From: Oscheius tipulae
Lineage: Eukaryota; Nematoda; Chromadorea; Rhabditida; Rhabditidae
DNA: 64,000 nucleotides
Assembly (NCBI GenBank): GCA_037178975.1
Contig: JASJZH010000006.1
Span: 10,292,001 to 10,356,000, forward strand
Direction: 5' to 3'
This document shows positions 1 to 12,807 of this stretch, one piece after another. The notes under the pieces are model-generated. The model ran no database searches, was not told the origin of the DNA, and was given only the letters and a program-made list of their open reading frames with translations. Both the position numbers and the translations under genes were made by a program. Numbering within the stretch: the stretch's first letter is position 1; each line of letters opens with the position of its first letter.

Positions 1-3000
1 TGGCCACCATCTCAACTACTACCTGAAAGAGTACGTCACACCGAACTTTCATCCCCTCCATGAGAACAAAATCTACACCTACAGCATCAACAACTTAACG
101 TAGAGTTTTCGTTCTTTAGTTTTCATGACCATTTTAGTTGCCAACACCCGATGCAGTTGATTGAAGGAGCCTTGACTATCTACGAAGGGAACAAAACTAC
201 TTCGCGAACTGCTGAACGGTTTTGCACGGATATCAAGGAAGTCAAATCGGTTGAAATTGACACCAATTCTTCTCTCGTCACCTTTCAAGGAGCGGCAACA
301 CCAAAGTTTGTGATATTTAATTGTGTTTATACAATTTGTACAGAATCCATGTAAGTGGAGAGTCCGAAAAGAAAAGAATCGGGTTCGTCATGGAAGTTGG
401 ATCCAACTGTGGAAGTATGGAATACGCCACTTTGGAGGAGCAAGTCATTCGAATGTATGACATTCCCAAAGCAGTATGCAACATTACTGTGAGGAAGAAG
501 AATCCAGGTTTGTTATGCGATCCAGCTCAAACAGTGACAGTCAATGAGTTGAGATATGAGATCCAAAAGGCTCTACACTAGTTCGAATCTCAAAAGTCCC
601 ACAGTTCTCACCCATACCATCTCGGTAGCTTGAAAAACATTCGTCCAATCGTGCCGCAATCTAAAGAACCCTCTCCCGTATGGTCTTAGACTACAGCTTT
701 TTCGTTCTAAGTAGCTATTCTTTCAGACGACTCCGGAGTCTTCATTAGATTGGACGAGTATCATCTGAGAACCGCCATCTCGAGATATCATATCGCTGGA
801 ATGCCAAGAGACTACCTGAGCGATGAAATCTTCATAACTATCGATGGAGGCGAACCGTAGGCTTATTTTCACTTTTTTCAAACATGTTGTACTCCAGTAT
901 TCGGCGTTCTATCGATCTTTTTGCTCTCCGAGCTCTACGAAATCTGTTCACTCACGAAGAGTTCCGAGGAGAGAACGAGATCAAGATAACGATCCAGAAA
1001 CGAAGCTCCCTGCTGACTGTCCAAATTGCTATCGCCTACTCCACCGATATTGAAAGTAAAAAGACGCTTTTTTCAGCTTTCAAGAGGAGGTTTAGGTTGC
1101 GGTACCATGCTAGAAGGCAAAGGTGGCCTGGTTCAAACTCCACGGCTGGTTGAAGACACTGAATGCATCTGGACGTTGGATAATAACCCCGGAAACAAGG
1201 TCTCCTTCAGTGTTGCGTAGGTTCTCTAGCTATTTTTGCCAATATCATACAGAAATCTCTACCTGCCCGAATCAGAAAACTGTGCGGAGTCGTACGTTGA
1301 AGTCAGGAAGTACAACGACAGTGGACCACTGGTTGAGAGGTTCTGTACCGGGGTACACATGTACACGGTATTACAATCAACACTTTTCCAACAGACTGTT
1401 GCTTTAGGAGGAAGCTCTTTGGATCAAATTCCGATTCGTCAAGCCAGATCAGACAGAGGAGGAAGTGGAGGAGGTCATCGACAAGAGCACAGGGAATCCG
1501 AGACAGTACGGGTTGAAGTTCAGATACTATCAAAGTGAGTACATTTTTTGAAATAAAAGTCACTGATTTTTAGTGGGTGGAGGAACTCAAACCGTTCCGG
1601 GAACTATTACCCAGCCAAAGGTTCACGCTGGAAACAGTCTCGAGTACAAAATTCGTGGAGAGGAGGGCAAAGGGCTCGTCTTCTACATTAACAAGATCAG
1701 CTTCCCGGAATATATTCCAACCTCCAATGTTTATCTGCCGTCAGGTCTTTATGTAAGAACTGATAGCTAAAAATATACCGTGGAATTTCATTTCATCGAT
1801 CACAGTGTTGGTTTCTTCTCAATTGTGAACAAAATGAGGGAGATGGCAAACAGTGGAGCTAAGCATGCACTAACTGGATGGAATCCTCCTAAACGTAAAT
1901 CCTCTCTTTGTATCTCTGACTCTCTTGCCGTCTGTATATCACTCTGTCACTGTATCATTCTGTCTCTTTCTGTCCTTTGTCTCTTTGTCTCTCTGTTCAC
2001 TTATATGTCTTTTTCAGAAATCTACATTCCTCATCATGAAGTTCTTGTCTATGCTATTGGAGTGGTTGACACTATGTACTCTTACTCTTTCCATTGGGAT
2101 ATAGTTGAATTGGAAGACATTCCTAGCGATAATGCCACAGCCACCATCGATAGTACTCGGAAACGCTTTGTGAGCAACTCACACCATTTTAGGTGAGAAG
2201 AAATTTGATTGTGGAGGCAAGCTGACACCTACTTGGGAATGGCAGTCGATTTTGAGTCCTGAGCCACCAACAGATGCAGCTCTCAGGACAGGTACGGATA
2301 CTTTTGGACTAGAACTGCCAATATTCAGATGGTGGCTATCCGACGGACACTCACTGCATGTGGCACATGATTAGACCACATTTGGCCGGCATTGAGGTGA
2401 AGATTGTGAAGATGGACTTGGAAGATGTACACAGTTGCCTCTTCGACTACGTTTCAATTGTGGCTGCGGAAGGCGAACAGACGGAGGAAGAGTACGATCA
2501 ATTTCTGTTCAAAATGTTTCGTTCAGCGACTTGGACCTATCCCACAAGTTCTGTCGCAACAGCCAGGAAAACGAGACCTTCAGCTACACGTACAACAAGC
2601 GGATCAATATTCATTTCGTCTCAGACAGGAATCGTGGAGGTTCTGGCTTCATAATACAGTACAGACTCGGTAGGTGACTTTTCTTTAACCATAACCTCTG
2701 TGTTTTAAGGCTGCAATTCTTTCGATTTCATCAAAAAAGAACAGGGAGTCTATAGCGCTACACTCACAAGTCCTGGTTATCCTAATGCTGCTACGGCGGT
2801 AGGATAACCCAAATTTCGAACGGTAAATTTAATTTTTTAGGATACTTGTGGATGGGCAGTTGTCCTCGAGTCCAACAGACGAATTGCTGTGACTATTGAA
2901 GATATCCAGATGGCTGACACGGATTGTACAGACTCTTTCCTGACAATCGTTGAGCATGGGTCTGTTTTTGGAATAACCGTTATAGGTCAATGACAGCGGT

Positions 3001-6000
3001 TATAGGTCAATGACAGCCTTCTACAACCCGAACAAGCCAAAATATTGTGGAAGACCTGACGAGGTGAAGAATATCACACTGAAACATGGTCGACTGTTCA
3101 TGAAATACTTTGACAAGGACAGGAAGAGCAAGGTTCGGACTTTCTTAGGCGCTTCCATGTGGTTTTTAGGGCTTCAAACTCCGAATCAACGAAGTTTTGG
3201 AAGAGTGCACCGCAGATGAACTCTTTGTAGACGAACAGACTCCTAACAGAACATTCTTCTCTCCACTATATCCGCAAAGTGAGCAGTTCGAATCTATGCC
3301 AGAGTCAAAATGACTTGGTCAAAAAGGCATGCCCGACCGGACCCGTTTGTAAACCGTATGCAGTCGGGCTCAACCCGAGCTTCTCATTCGCGTCGACAAC
3401 TGTTTTGATTTTGTCGCCGATAACATTTTGTGTATACTTGAATGCAACTTGGCTTTCCCATCAGAACATTGATATAGTTCTTAATACGGATATCAGGCCT
3501 GAACTGTACTGGGCCCAACTGCTTGCTGCTCGTGCCGGTCCGACCCAGGAAGGCCCAATAGTGACAGATATTAGACATTATCTCAGCATTTGAAGTAGCA
3601 ATAACAAAACTTCTCTGTTATAGATTTTCCTTTTCAGTGCTTCCGAACTCTCTCGACTGTGAATACGTGATGCGAGCACCAGCTGGACATCGTCTACAGT
3701 TCACAATAGATCCCAAACATTTCCGACTTGACGGTGATGCTAATAACACCTGTCTCTGTGACTCCTGCGACTACATTGAGGTTCGTGACGGACCGACAGA
3801 ACATTCACCTCTGATCGGAAGATACTGTAACACAGTAGCACCATCTTCTATCACTTCAACTGGAAATTTCTTGTTTGTCAAGCTCAAGACCGATTCCACT
3901 GCTCAGAGTGACGCCTTCAAAGCTGAAATCAAGATTGGTAGGTGAGAAAAGTGTTTGAAATATTGGTTTTACAGCTACCTGCGGTGGAACGATTGTTCTG
4001 AACCAGAACAAGACCTTCCTTCTCCAGTCACCCAACTATCCCGATGCCTATCCCACGTCGACCGAATGCCTCTGGACTGTCTATTCTCCCAACACGCATT
4101 TCATCGAGTCCACACTGAACCACATGTGGGTGTCATGGACAGCCAACTGTACAAGTGATCGTCTCGTAACCTACGACGGAAATCTGACCGCGTCAATGCT
4201 GATGGGTCCTCTATGCTCCTCGACAAGATTGCAGACCCTGGACTACAGGACATCTAGCAGCATGATGACTGTTCAATTCGTCGCTAACAGTTCCCTTCCG
4301 GTACCTATTTCCATGTTCACAGACAAACATATTCCAGAAAGCGACTCGAGCCTTCTGCAAGGACAAAAAGTGCGGCTTTGAGATAGCTCTCAGAGTGTCT
4401 AAGGAGGGCTGTGGTGGACTGATCGACGACCAGCAAGGGACCATTACAGCTCCAGGCTATCCGGACAGCCTATTGCCACATGTCAACTGTAGATGGGATT
4501 TGAGAGCTGGAGCAGGATACCGTTACCGCTTGGAGTTTGAGTTTGTTGATCCGAAAAGAGATGTAAGCAGTTTTGAGTTTCATACTTTTCATTTTGAGGA
4601 ACCAACTTTTACAAGATTGAAAATAGTGACATGCGAGCCACATAGTCCCGTGTTGCAGAGGTCATATCAAGGACGTGCAGAATATCTGTTTAGATTTTTG
4701 CTTAGGTGTCCAATGCGTTTGGGGGCGCAGTGACAGCGTGCTCGCTTCTCGTTAGAACAATCTGGGCTCGAGCAGGTGCCAGAGCCTAGACTGCACACGC
4801 ACAGAGACGACCGGACAGCTTCTAAAACCAGATTTCAGGGATTCTACCAGCAACGCTATGACACCACCGGACACATGAGGCGCCGCGGCTGCTACATGGA
4901 TCTCCAGTTCTTCAACGGACGATACAAAGAAGACCGACCGGCAGTCTTGGGACTGCGTTATTTCTGCGAAAACGAGACCATTTACACTTCGGAGGCTGAC
5001 ATTGCAACGATCATGTGAGGATCCTCTTCATATTCACGAATTTGTGTGCTTAGGTACAACGACTTGTCTACGAGAGAACACAAAAGATACACTCCTGGAA
5101 CGCTGGACGATCGCTACTATGTTCCATTCCGACTGAACTACACCCGAGTTCCGACCCAGGTCGATGACACTGGCTGTACTTTCAAAATCACCACCAATAC
5201 GACCATGGCCATGGGAAATTTCAGGAATGTTACATCGATTATGGCTGATGTCCGTGAGTTCGACTCCAATTGCCTTAAGTTTTCTCAGATTACTGCCACT
5301 TGTCCCTTCTGAGACCTGAAGGATACGGGACGACTGTCATCAAGATCCACGACTACACAGATGAGCAGTCGACTTACCCAAGAGACTGCACTGAATGGGG
5401 AAGCTATATTGAACTTGACTGTAGGACTTTTTATTACGCTTTTCAAATACTGCTTAGCCGACGACGATGTCCGTTCCATTAATGAAAGAATCTGCAATGC
5501 GACATTCAACACGAAGCCGATTAGAGAACTTCAACGTGTCTACCTCAACAAAGATATCGACATTCATGTCAGAACCTTCCTCAACGGCTGGAATACGGTT
5601 GGGGGACAACAATTTAACATCACAATTGAGTATCACGGTATTTTCAATCATTTCTCATCCAAACCAAAAGTTTTCAGCCTGCGGCGGTGTCATTGAGGAT
5701 CCGAACAATGGAGTCATCTCTTCGACAAACTTTGGTATCGGCAAGTATCTTCCGAATGAAGATTGTGTGTGGCAACTCAAGGCTCCGGAAGGCATGGTTG
5801 TTTGGGTAAGTGACCGCGCGATAGAGATTATTTTTTTGCTTGCGATTCTTTCTGGAAGATCTCCAAGGGGGATTAACTGCAAACTTTGCAAAGATGAACT
5901 CCTTTAAGCCAGGAAGTTTACAGTCAGTAATCAGGGCTATTTTAGGTTTTTTACAGCGGAAAATGGCCAGCTAACGGCTGTTTCGTGTTAAGAGTAGGGC

Positions 6001-9000
6001 TCAAATTTCGAGCTAACCCAAAACATTGAAGCAGTATGAGATTCGGCACTAGTTTTTACCGTCTTCCTATCGATGGGATCCAATCTTAAATGACAAGAAA
6101 TTCTAAGATCGTTTTGCTAGTTCAATCTTAAGGTTAAAATTCGATAGATTTCTGCTCTTGCCGGTTGTTATTAAAAGACTAAGAGTATTACTTTTTGATT
6201 AGCTATCACGCTGTAAAACTCTATCGGAGATATAGAAAGAAGTGGCTTGATATGTTCATTCTTGATACAATCTCTGTTGGAATTCTTCGGTCTGTACTAC
6301 TCCCACGTCAGTCTTACTGCTGATTTTTGGGTTCGAAGCCGGCTTCGCGCTTTCCATAGTAGCCATATCCTCCGTAGTAGGGGTAGCTATAGTAGTAAGA
6401 GGATCCGTAGTAGTATGGGTAGTATCCGTAGCTGTAGTAGGGAGAGTAGTACTAAATTTTTTTGAATGCTTTCAAACTGTTAGCTTACGTATTGGGCATC
6501 GGTCTGGGCGACGAAGGCGCAAGCGATGAGCAGAGCTACGAGGATGATCCTAAAAACTGAATTAGAAAGCGGGAGAGGAAACCAAGCTTACAGCTTAGCG
6601 GAGGCCATGGCAGTGATGCTGGAGATGACAAAATGCTCATCTTTTATACTGAAAACTGTTTGCCGTCCGCGCAGCAGAGGGCCAAACTTCACACTACTCT
6701 TTGGCACTCCGAGGAGAAGGGCAAACGTGCCTGGCAAGACAAGAGGCTTAGGCAATCTGTTTGAAAACATGTAGTAGGTACAGCAAACTATATTGCGAAG
6801 GGTGCGGTCGTGTTCAAAGAGCTTGCCGACTCTAGATTGGAGAGCAGTTTTTCACCAAAGTTTTGGCAGATCAGTTCTCGAGAGCGAACACTGGCCGTTT
6901 TGAAAGAATGTTCACGAGAGAAAGCGCAGATATTCGGATGTCAGTGTCATGAAACATTAGTTATAGCACAAAAACTGGCATCTAGGAAAGACTTATACGG
7001 ATGTGAAGACCCGTTTTAATTACAAAACAGCAAAATTTATCAATCAATCATGTTTCTTTGAACCCAAAACCAAAGCTGAACTACTGCTTCTATAGCTTGA
7101 AGCAGCATCTAGCCATATTGACATGCCACTGGGGATTTCGGCCAAGCCAAAGTAACAGAGCCAGAGAAGATGTAGGGATTTAGCATCTTACATAAACTGA
7201 TCACGACCAATTGAGCCAATCATGGGAACAAATACACTTACTTTGGGTCTAAATTACCCTCGCTTGCAAACTGCATTCTGATCTGTTCCTTTGCTCATTG
7301 ACCAACTGTCAAGTGAATCAATTGTCAATGCTGCCATTAGGCTTCACGGCTCGCATTGTTTGCCAGCAGTTGGCAGGTTAAACAGTAACGTAGATCAGCA
7401 AACAGAACTGCGGATTCTTCGAGGATCATCCCAGAGACAATAGCTTTTTGTTCAGGACAGAATTGAAGACAAAGAATCTATTTCAGATCAACATCACAAA
7501 CTTCCACATCGAGCAACGTGCGATGTGTGACGCTGATGTCCTGATCATTGGAGAAGGCAAGGACGATATCATCATTCACAGACATTGCAATCCTGAAGGA
7601 CAGTTTGAGAATCAGACGGCTCTTAACACGATGGCAGAAAGACACAGGGTTAGTGAATTACTATGCCAAACTGCGGTATTTTCAGTCCTTCCGATCCCAC
7701 TCCCGCTATCTCACTCTCACATGGCATTCCAACGAGAACACCGAATTTGAAGGTTGGCGACTCGAGTACGAATTCGTGGATGAGGGAGAAGGATGTGGAT
7801 TTACTACGCACGCTCTGACGGGAGTTTTGCATTCACCCAAATTCCCAGAAGACTACCCGAATGATGAGGAATGCATCTGGGACATCCAGGTAACTTCATT
7901 GGTAGTTACAACTTTGAGACATTACAGGTTCCTGTCGGTTTCCATGTAAATTTGAAGTTCACTCACTTTGATATCGAGGCTTCGGAGGAATGTGTCAACG
8001 ATTTTGTGCAGGTATGCTTCAAGCCACTCTGTCGTCGCCATTTTTTGCATCCCCTTTATGACCATTTACAGATTTCCGAAGAGCACAGTGCCAGAGCCAA
8101 TGAACCATTGGGAGAGTACTTCTTCCTGTTTGAAGATGAAGAGAAGAAGCCCCCAATGTGTGGAATTGTCACTCCGCCACAAGTTGAAGTCACCTCCAAC
8201 AGAATGAGAATCAACTTCACCTCTAATAGTCGAGTCAATGCCAAAGGATTCAGAGCGGAGTGGTCTGCGGGTATGGAAACGAAAATAGCAAAATTTTTGT
8301 GTTTCAGAATGCGGAGCTGTGTACCGCCTGAGTCACTACGAAATTGTTTCTCCCTACTACCCCAATGAGTATCCAAATAAGGATATGGAGTGCATGTACA
8401 TGATCAAGCCCGAAGGAGAGCTGGAGAGCGCGGTTGTGGTCTTCAAGATCCATGACTTGGACTTGAGTCCTGTTAAAAGTAGGTAAACTTCAATTTTTTC
8501 TACATTTCTAGTCCAATACGGCCGCTACCCGTGTGAATCCGACTACGTCGAGGTCGTGGATTTGACGAATATGCGAACCTTACAAGTTTTCTGTGGAGGC
8601 GATGACTTTACAGAGGAGCCGATAGCTATCAAAGTAGGGAAGCTTCTACAAAGTGCAGGTGTATATTTCAGGGAGAAGTCGGTATTCGCATGGTTGCGAA
8701 CTATACATTCGTATACGGAAATGGGCCGAAGAAGCATAGAGGATTCTCGGCTAGTTATGCTATGAAGAGTGAGTTTTGTTCTTTATTGCAATTGAACGTA
8801 CCTTGAGCAAAGCGCGAGACTTATTGTTTGGCTCACCTCTACCGTTTCGAAAGGTTTTCACCCGTATTATCTTGACGGTTACTTTCTCTTGAAGAGACTC
8901 GGCAGTCAGAAAATTTGTTCCCCTACTGTTTCGGAAGCCAGACAAGTGATCACCCGTACAGTTATGGTAGCGTGACAATTCCTTAGCCGTATTGTCTCGG

Positions 9001-12000
9001 CCGCTACTTTCGCTTGTAGTGTCTGAATAGCCCAACATATTCTTTCCGTACAGTGTGGCACCAAAATAAAATCTTAGCCGTACCGTATCAGTCGTACATT
9101 CACACGAGTTAGACAAGTTCTTACCCGTTCAGTCTCGGTTCAAATTTAAGTTTATGACATAGCCGCTACGAGCCAAAAATTCCTTCAGAATGTGGCGGAA
9201 CCGTTAACATGATGGAAGAGCAAGAGTTCGTCTATCCAATCTCCTCACCAGCATTCCCTCTCGAGTATCCTCACGATCTGGACTGTACTTGGAATATCAC
9301 AACCACTGGAGATAGAGTTTTTTCCATCAAGTAGGCCATTCTATAGCTGTTCGAAAATTTTTCTCCAGATTTCTCAAAATGGAGATAGAACGCACGCCAG
9401 AATGTGATCTGGACTGGGTTGAAGTTCACGACGGGCCAGAATTTACTAACACTTCGAAGCTTGGAACGTATTGTGGAGAGACTAAAGAGTAAGTTTTTTC
9501 ATTACTATTTGGTTTTATTGAGCTTCCAGTATGCCAAAACAGCCCATCAGGACACAAGGAAACCAAATGCTGGTCCGCTTCGTGTCTGACAGCAGCATGG
9601 CCCGTGGAGGCTTCAAATTGGTCGTCACTGCGACTCTGGGTACGGATAAACATTGTCGTAAAGATCGTATTTAGGCTCAAAACACGGGTGTGGAGGAAAG
9701 TTGGAAGCAAAAACTGAATGGAGTACCTTGACCCCACCACAACAGAAAGACGGAACTTATTACCACAACCTCTTATGTGGATGGACCCTAGTTGGAGCTG
9801 AGAACACCATGATCGAGTTTAAGCTGGAAATGCTCCAGACAGAAAAACTCGAAACTTTGCCTGGAAGACGGCGAACAAATTATGAGTGTGTCGACGAGCT
9901 GATGATCTATGACGGATATCGGGCCTTCTCTCCTCTCCTCGTAGACAATCTGTGCACAGAGACGGTCAAAGCTCTCCCCATGTTTTTCCACTCCTCTCAC
10001 CGGTGAGACTTCTTGTTTTCTGGTCACTTTTTCCTAGGGTTGCTCACGTGAGCTTCGAATCCGATGCTGATGGAAATGGAAACGGCTTTAGTCTCCTCTA
10101 CCGAGCTGCCAAACCCGACTGTGGAGAATGGGTCACGGCTCAGGGATTGAACCAAAAGATATGGTACGCTGCAATCCAGCAGAAGGATGCCAAGGCTGGA
10201 CAGAGGCTCCAGAGATGTCAATGGGTCATTCAGTCCAAGGAACAGACTCCTATTGAATTAATTATAAGGTAGGAAGATTGTAAGAAAAAACGTAGCTTTT
10301 AAGGAACATCAACATCACATCGCCTGACAAGGATTGCTCTGACGGCTTCATAGAGATAAGAGATGTTGGTAGTGTGGCAAAATGTCAGCATCCAGCCTGT
10401 GCTCAACATGAAAATGACAAAAAGGTACATTTCATATACAATTTTGAGTAACAGACCCTTAGACCCTGAGATACTGCGGAGAGATTCCCTTCATCAAGCA
10501 CGTTTCCAACACCATGGCTCTTCAAATCACGACATCATCGTTGATACAGAACGCTGCAACGTCTCAATTCTTGATGGAGTATCATCATCTACCAGGCTGC
10601 AACAGAACCATCAATGCGACCGAGATCATGTCTGGAAGACTCACCAGTCCGAACTATCCAAACCCATATGACCTCAACTCTACTTGTACAACTACTCTGC
10701 AGTCGGGAAGAGGACTAGTTGTTGTGTTGGCATTCCGGTAGGTTTTTCTTTGGAGTTTCCAAAGCATTCCGGTAGGTTTTTTCTTCCCAGTTTCCAAAGT
10801 TTCAAAGTTGCTCCACTTTTTTTTTGGAAATCCTTTACTTTGTATTAAGCTACAATCAATTTCTCTACCTTCGAGAAGGGTAGAGTCGTGGTTGGGCTTA
10901 GTCGAGGATTAAACTTGGGACCCTTCGATTGATCCTGTACCTGCTCCGATCTAACTCACAAATCTGATGTGGTATCTTTTAACAAAAGAATAGTTTTGCA
11001 AAAAGATAGTACCATAACAAAACAGGCAACTTAACCGGAAGTAAGTGCCAGAGAATAGTGTCATATACGTGGTCATAAAGATCCGCAAGTGTATAGTAAA
11101 TTCTCCAAAGTTAGCTGGGAGAAGGATGTTTAATTGACATAGGTGGAATTTACAGTTTTAAGCTTTTCGATTGTCAAAAAACTTATTATTTTCAGACAAT
11201 TCCGTCTGGAACAAGGAAGACCTCGCTTCTATGTTCCAATGAACAAGACCAAGTACCCCATATCATCGGGACGTCTTACCTACCGCATTCCGAAATGTGA
11301 CCATGACTATGTCCGGGTATTATCTTACTTTCTCAACATTCAAATCGTCTCTTATAGATCTATGAAGGAAACTTGACGGTCGACACTCGAATGTACTGTG
11401 GATCTGGTCTTCCACCGACGTTCTTGGCCCAAACTAGCTTGTCAATCACTCTCCAGTCTGACTACAGTGTTAATACTGAAGGATATGATGCTACCTACTT
11501 CACTGGAAGATTCAATGCTGGTATGTATTGCTTTTAATATCAGAGTTCTGTATTTTAGTGTCACGGACGTTTATTTTCGCTGCAAACTACGACGTCAGTG
11601 GTGTCATATCAAACATTGGATATCCTAACGGCTATAACGAATCGACAACACAGAAGTGGTTGTTTTCCAATTAGAAATGAAGACGTGTTTCAGATGGGCT
11701 GTTGAGCCACCCAACGGTCACAGCTGTATCTTTGAAGTAGTAGTTCTTTCTCTGGCTGTCGGACCGAATGATGAGACTTGTGCTCAACAAGGTATGCTTT
11801 AATATATTCGTTTTTCTTTTTTCTGTTCATTTCTATCCATGTCAGCCTATCAGGTTGCTTTGTCAGCTATTGTCAACCTTCTGCGGGCAATTTTGGGGAA
11901 CGTATAATAGTAAAAACTGATATTTTTAACCAATACAATGTAACAACAAGTCTTCAGAAATTGTTTATCCGCATTAACGGGATTACCGAAACTTCGGTCG

Positions 12001-12601
12001 CACGTGAGGCTTGAACCCCGACCATATTTAGTATCGTAGTTGAAGCGCTATTCGGAAAGGTTCACCCACCAAGTTTAGAAAAAAAGGATCTTGGATAAGA
12101 TGCACATACCAAAAACAATAAGTTCCTCTCAAGTACTGTTATTGTCTTCCGGTCAGGGTGTCACCTATACGGAATTTGCCAATCTGTTCAATTCTTTCCA
12201 ACCCCTTTGTCCATGTCCAATCCCTGTCAGCCAGTGTCTGTCGAACCTGATTTAGACAAGTTTGGATACTGATCGTGGTGAAGCAAAAACTGGAAAAATC
12301 ACTGAGACCATAGAAAGTTGGTTTAATGAAAAGAATTTCAGAAGAGTATCTGCTGATTCAGCACCGAGATGGAGATAGCCAAGAGGATATTGTTTCGCAA
12401 AAAGTTAGAAGCTGCTCACACGTAAGCCACCTTCTCAATCTTTTGAAACACTCATTTTAGTCTGCTCCTCTGAAGTTCACGGTTGAACCAGGTGTCGGAA
12501 GACGCCTCTCCTTCCACATGGTTTCTGATGCCATTACATCAAACAACGGCATTGGCTTCCGATTGACTTGGGATTGTCATCTCGATAACATCGAGTCCTA
12601 A
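1..12601 (+). CDS. Giant multi-CUB extracellular protein, cubilin-like (5' end outside window)
   Basis: About 30 exons encode a chain of CUB modules with almost nothing between them. Typical module starts are seen at about 1090, 2215, 3970, 4410, 5680, 7795, 8315, 9190, 9690, 10110 and 10590 (Cys-Gly-Gly, then SPNYPNPY-like, then Cys-x-Trp), each followed by the Cys-x-Asp/Glu-x-Leu-x-Ile/Val-x-Asp-Gly half, for example CAESYVEVRKYNDSG and ECVDELMIYDGYR. I count roughly 15 or more modules. Many introns are 38 nt, for example 100-137 and 306-343. There is no transmembrane segment or GPI signal before the TAA at 12599-12601, which fits a secreted or peripherally bound receptor. Cubilin is a known endocytic multi-CUB receptor of this build; the N-terminal EGF part would lie left of the window. 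It could instead be another CUB-only matrix protein, or two adjacent genes. CUB identity is firm; orthology is inferred. Confidence 0.88.
590..726 (+). repeat. CCCGTA-motif intronic repeat (CUB gene)
   Basis: Two degenerate copies, CTCACCCATACCATCTCGGT near 608 and CTCTCCCGTATGGTCTTAGA near 672, lie within one intron. Confidence 0.5.
6314..6608 (-). CDS. Nested gene for a secreted Tyr/Gly-rich amidated peptide
   Basis: Three exons (6592-6608, 6489-6549, 6314-6451) join in frame into 71 residues; both introns have good sites (GTAAGC...TTTTTAG and GTAAGC...TTTAG). Residues 1-24 form a signal peptide (MASAKLIILVALLIACAFVA). The mature part is about half tyrosine with Gly, Ser and Pro and ends GGYGYYG-KR, that is a Gly amidation donor and a dibasic cleavage site, followed by a short acidic tail. 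The build resembles nematode YGGYG/YGGW-amide neuropeptide-like and antimicrobial peptides induced in epidermis; the similarity is compositional, so the function is inferred. The whole gene lies inside the 1681-nt intron 5806-7486 of the CUB gene on the opposite strand. A TATAAAAG box lies 33 nt upstream of the ATG. Confidence 0.8.
6641..6648 (-). promoter_or_regulatory. TATA box of the nested peptide gene
   Basis: The minus strand reads TATAAAAG here, 33 nt upstream of the ATG at 6608. This would place transcription start a few bases before the ATG. Compact, highly inducible secreted-peptide genes often have such a promoter. Confidence 0.55.
8775..9180 (+). repeat. CCCGTA-motif intronic repeat array (CUB gene)
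   Basis: About seven degenerate copies of TCACCCGTAC-x-GTCTCGG, with AGACAAG-like ends, spaced roughly 50-70 nt, fill the intron between coding ends at 8768 and 9185. Confidence 0.65.
10730..10800 (+). repeat. Tandem duplication of a 5' splice site in the CUB gene
   Basis: The exon end and donor GCATTCCGGTAGGTTTTT recurs 34 nt later, followed both times by a similar AGTTTCCAAAG stretch. The first copy gives the in-frame exon end ...LAFR. Use of the second donor would add 34 nt and shift the frame. The intron then runs to about 11196. Confidence 0.6.
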
Positions 12602-12807
12602 GCTATTTCATTAATTATCACGTTGACTAATGAATATTTTGGTTCCTTTTCCCCTGTCAGCTGTCCCTATTTCTGTATCACAGCGATGAGTCACCGATCA
12701 GAAGTGTACGCTAGCCCAGACGAGCTCGGTCGAATCACTCATGTTTCACGTGTTCTCGACCTCTTGTTGTGCTAACAGCTGTTCTTGTGTATAAGAAGCG
12801 GGTGGGC

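Noticed and set aside
2435-2677. Overlapping plus-strand open frames in CUB exons
   Set aside because: They are alternative frames of the CUB coding sequence; only the frame that keeps the cysteine pattern across splice sites was kept.
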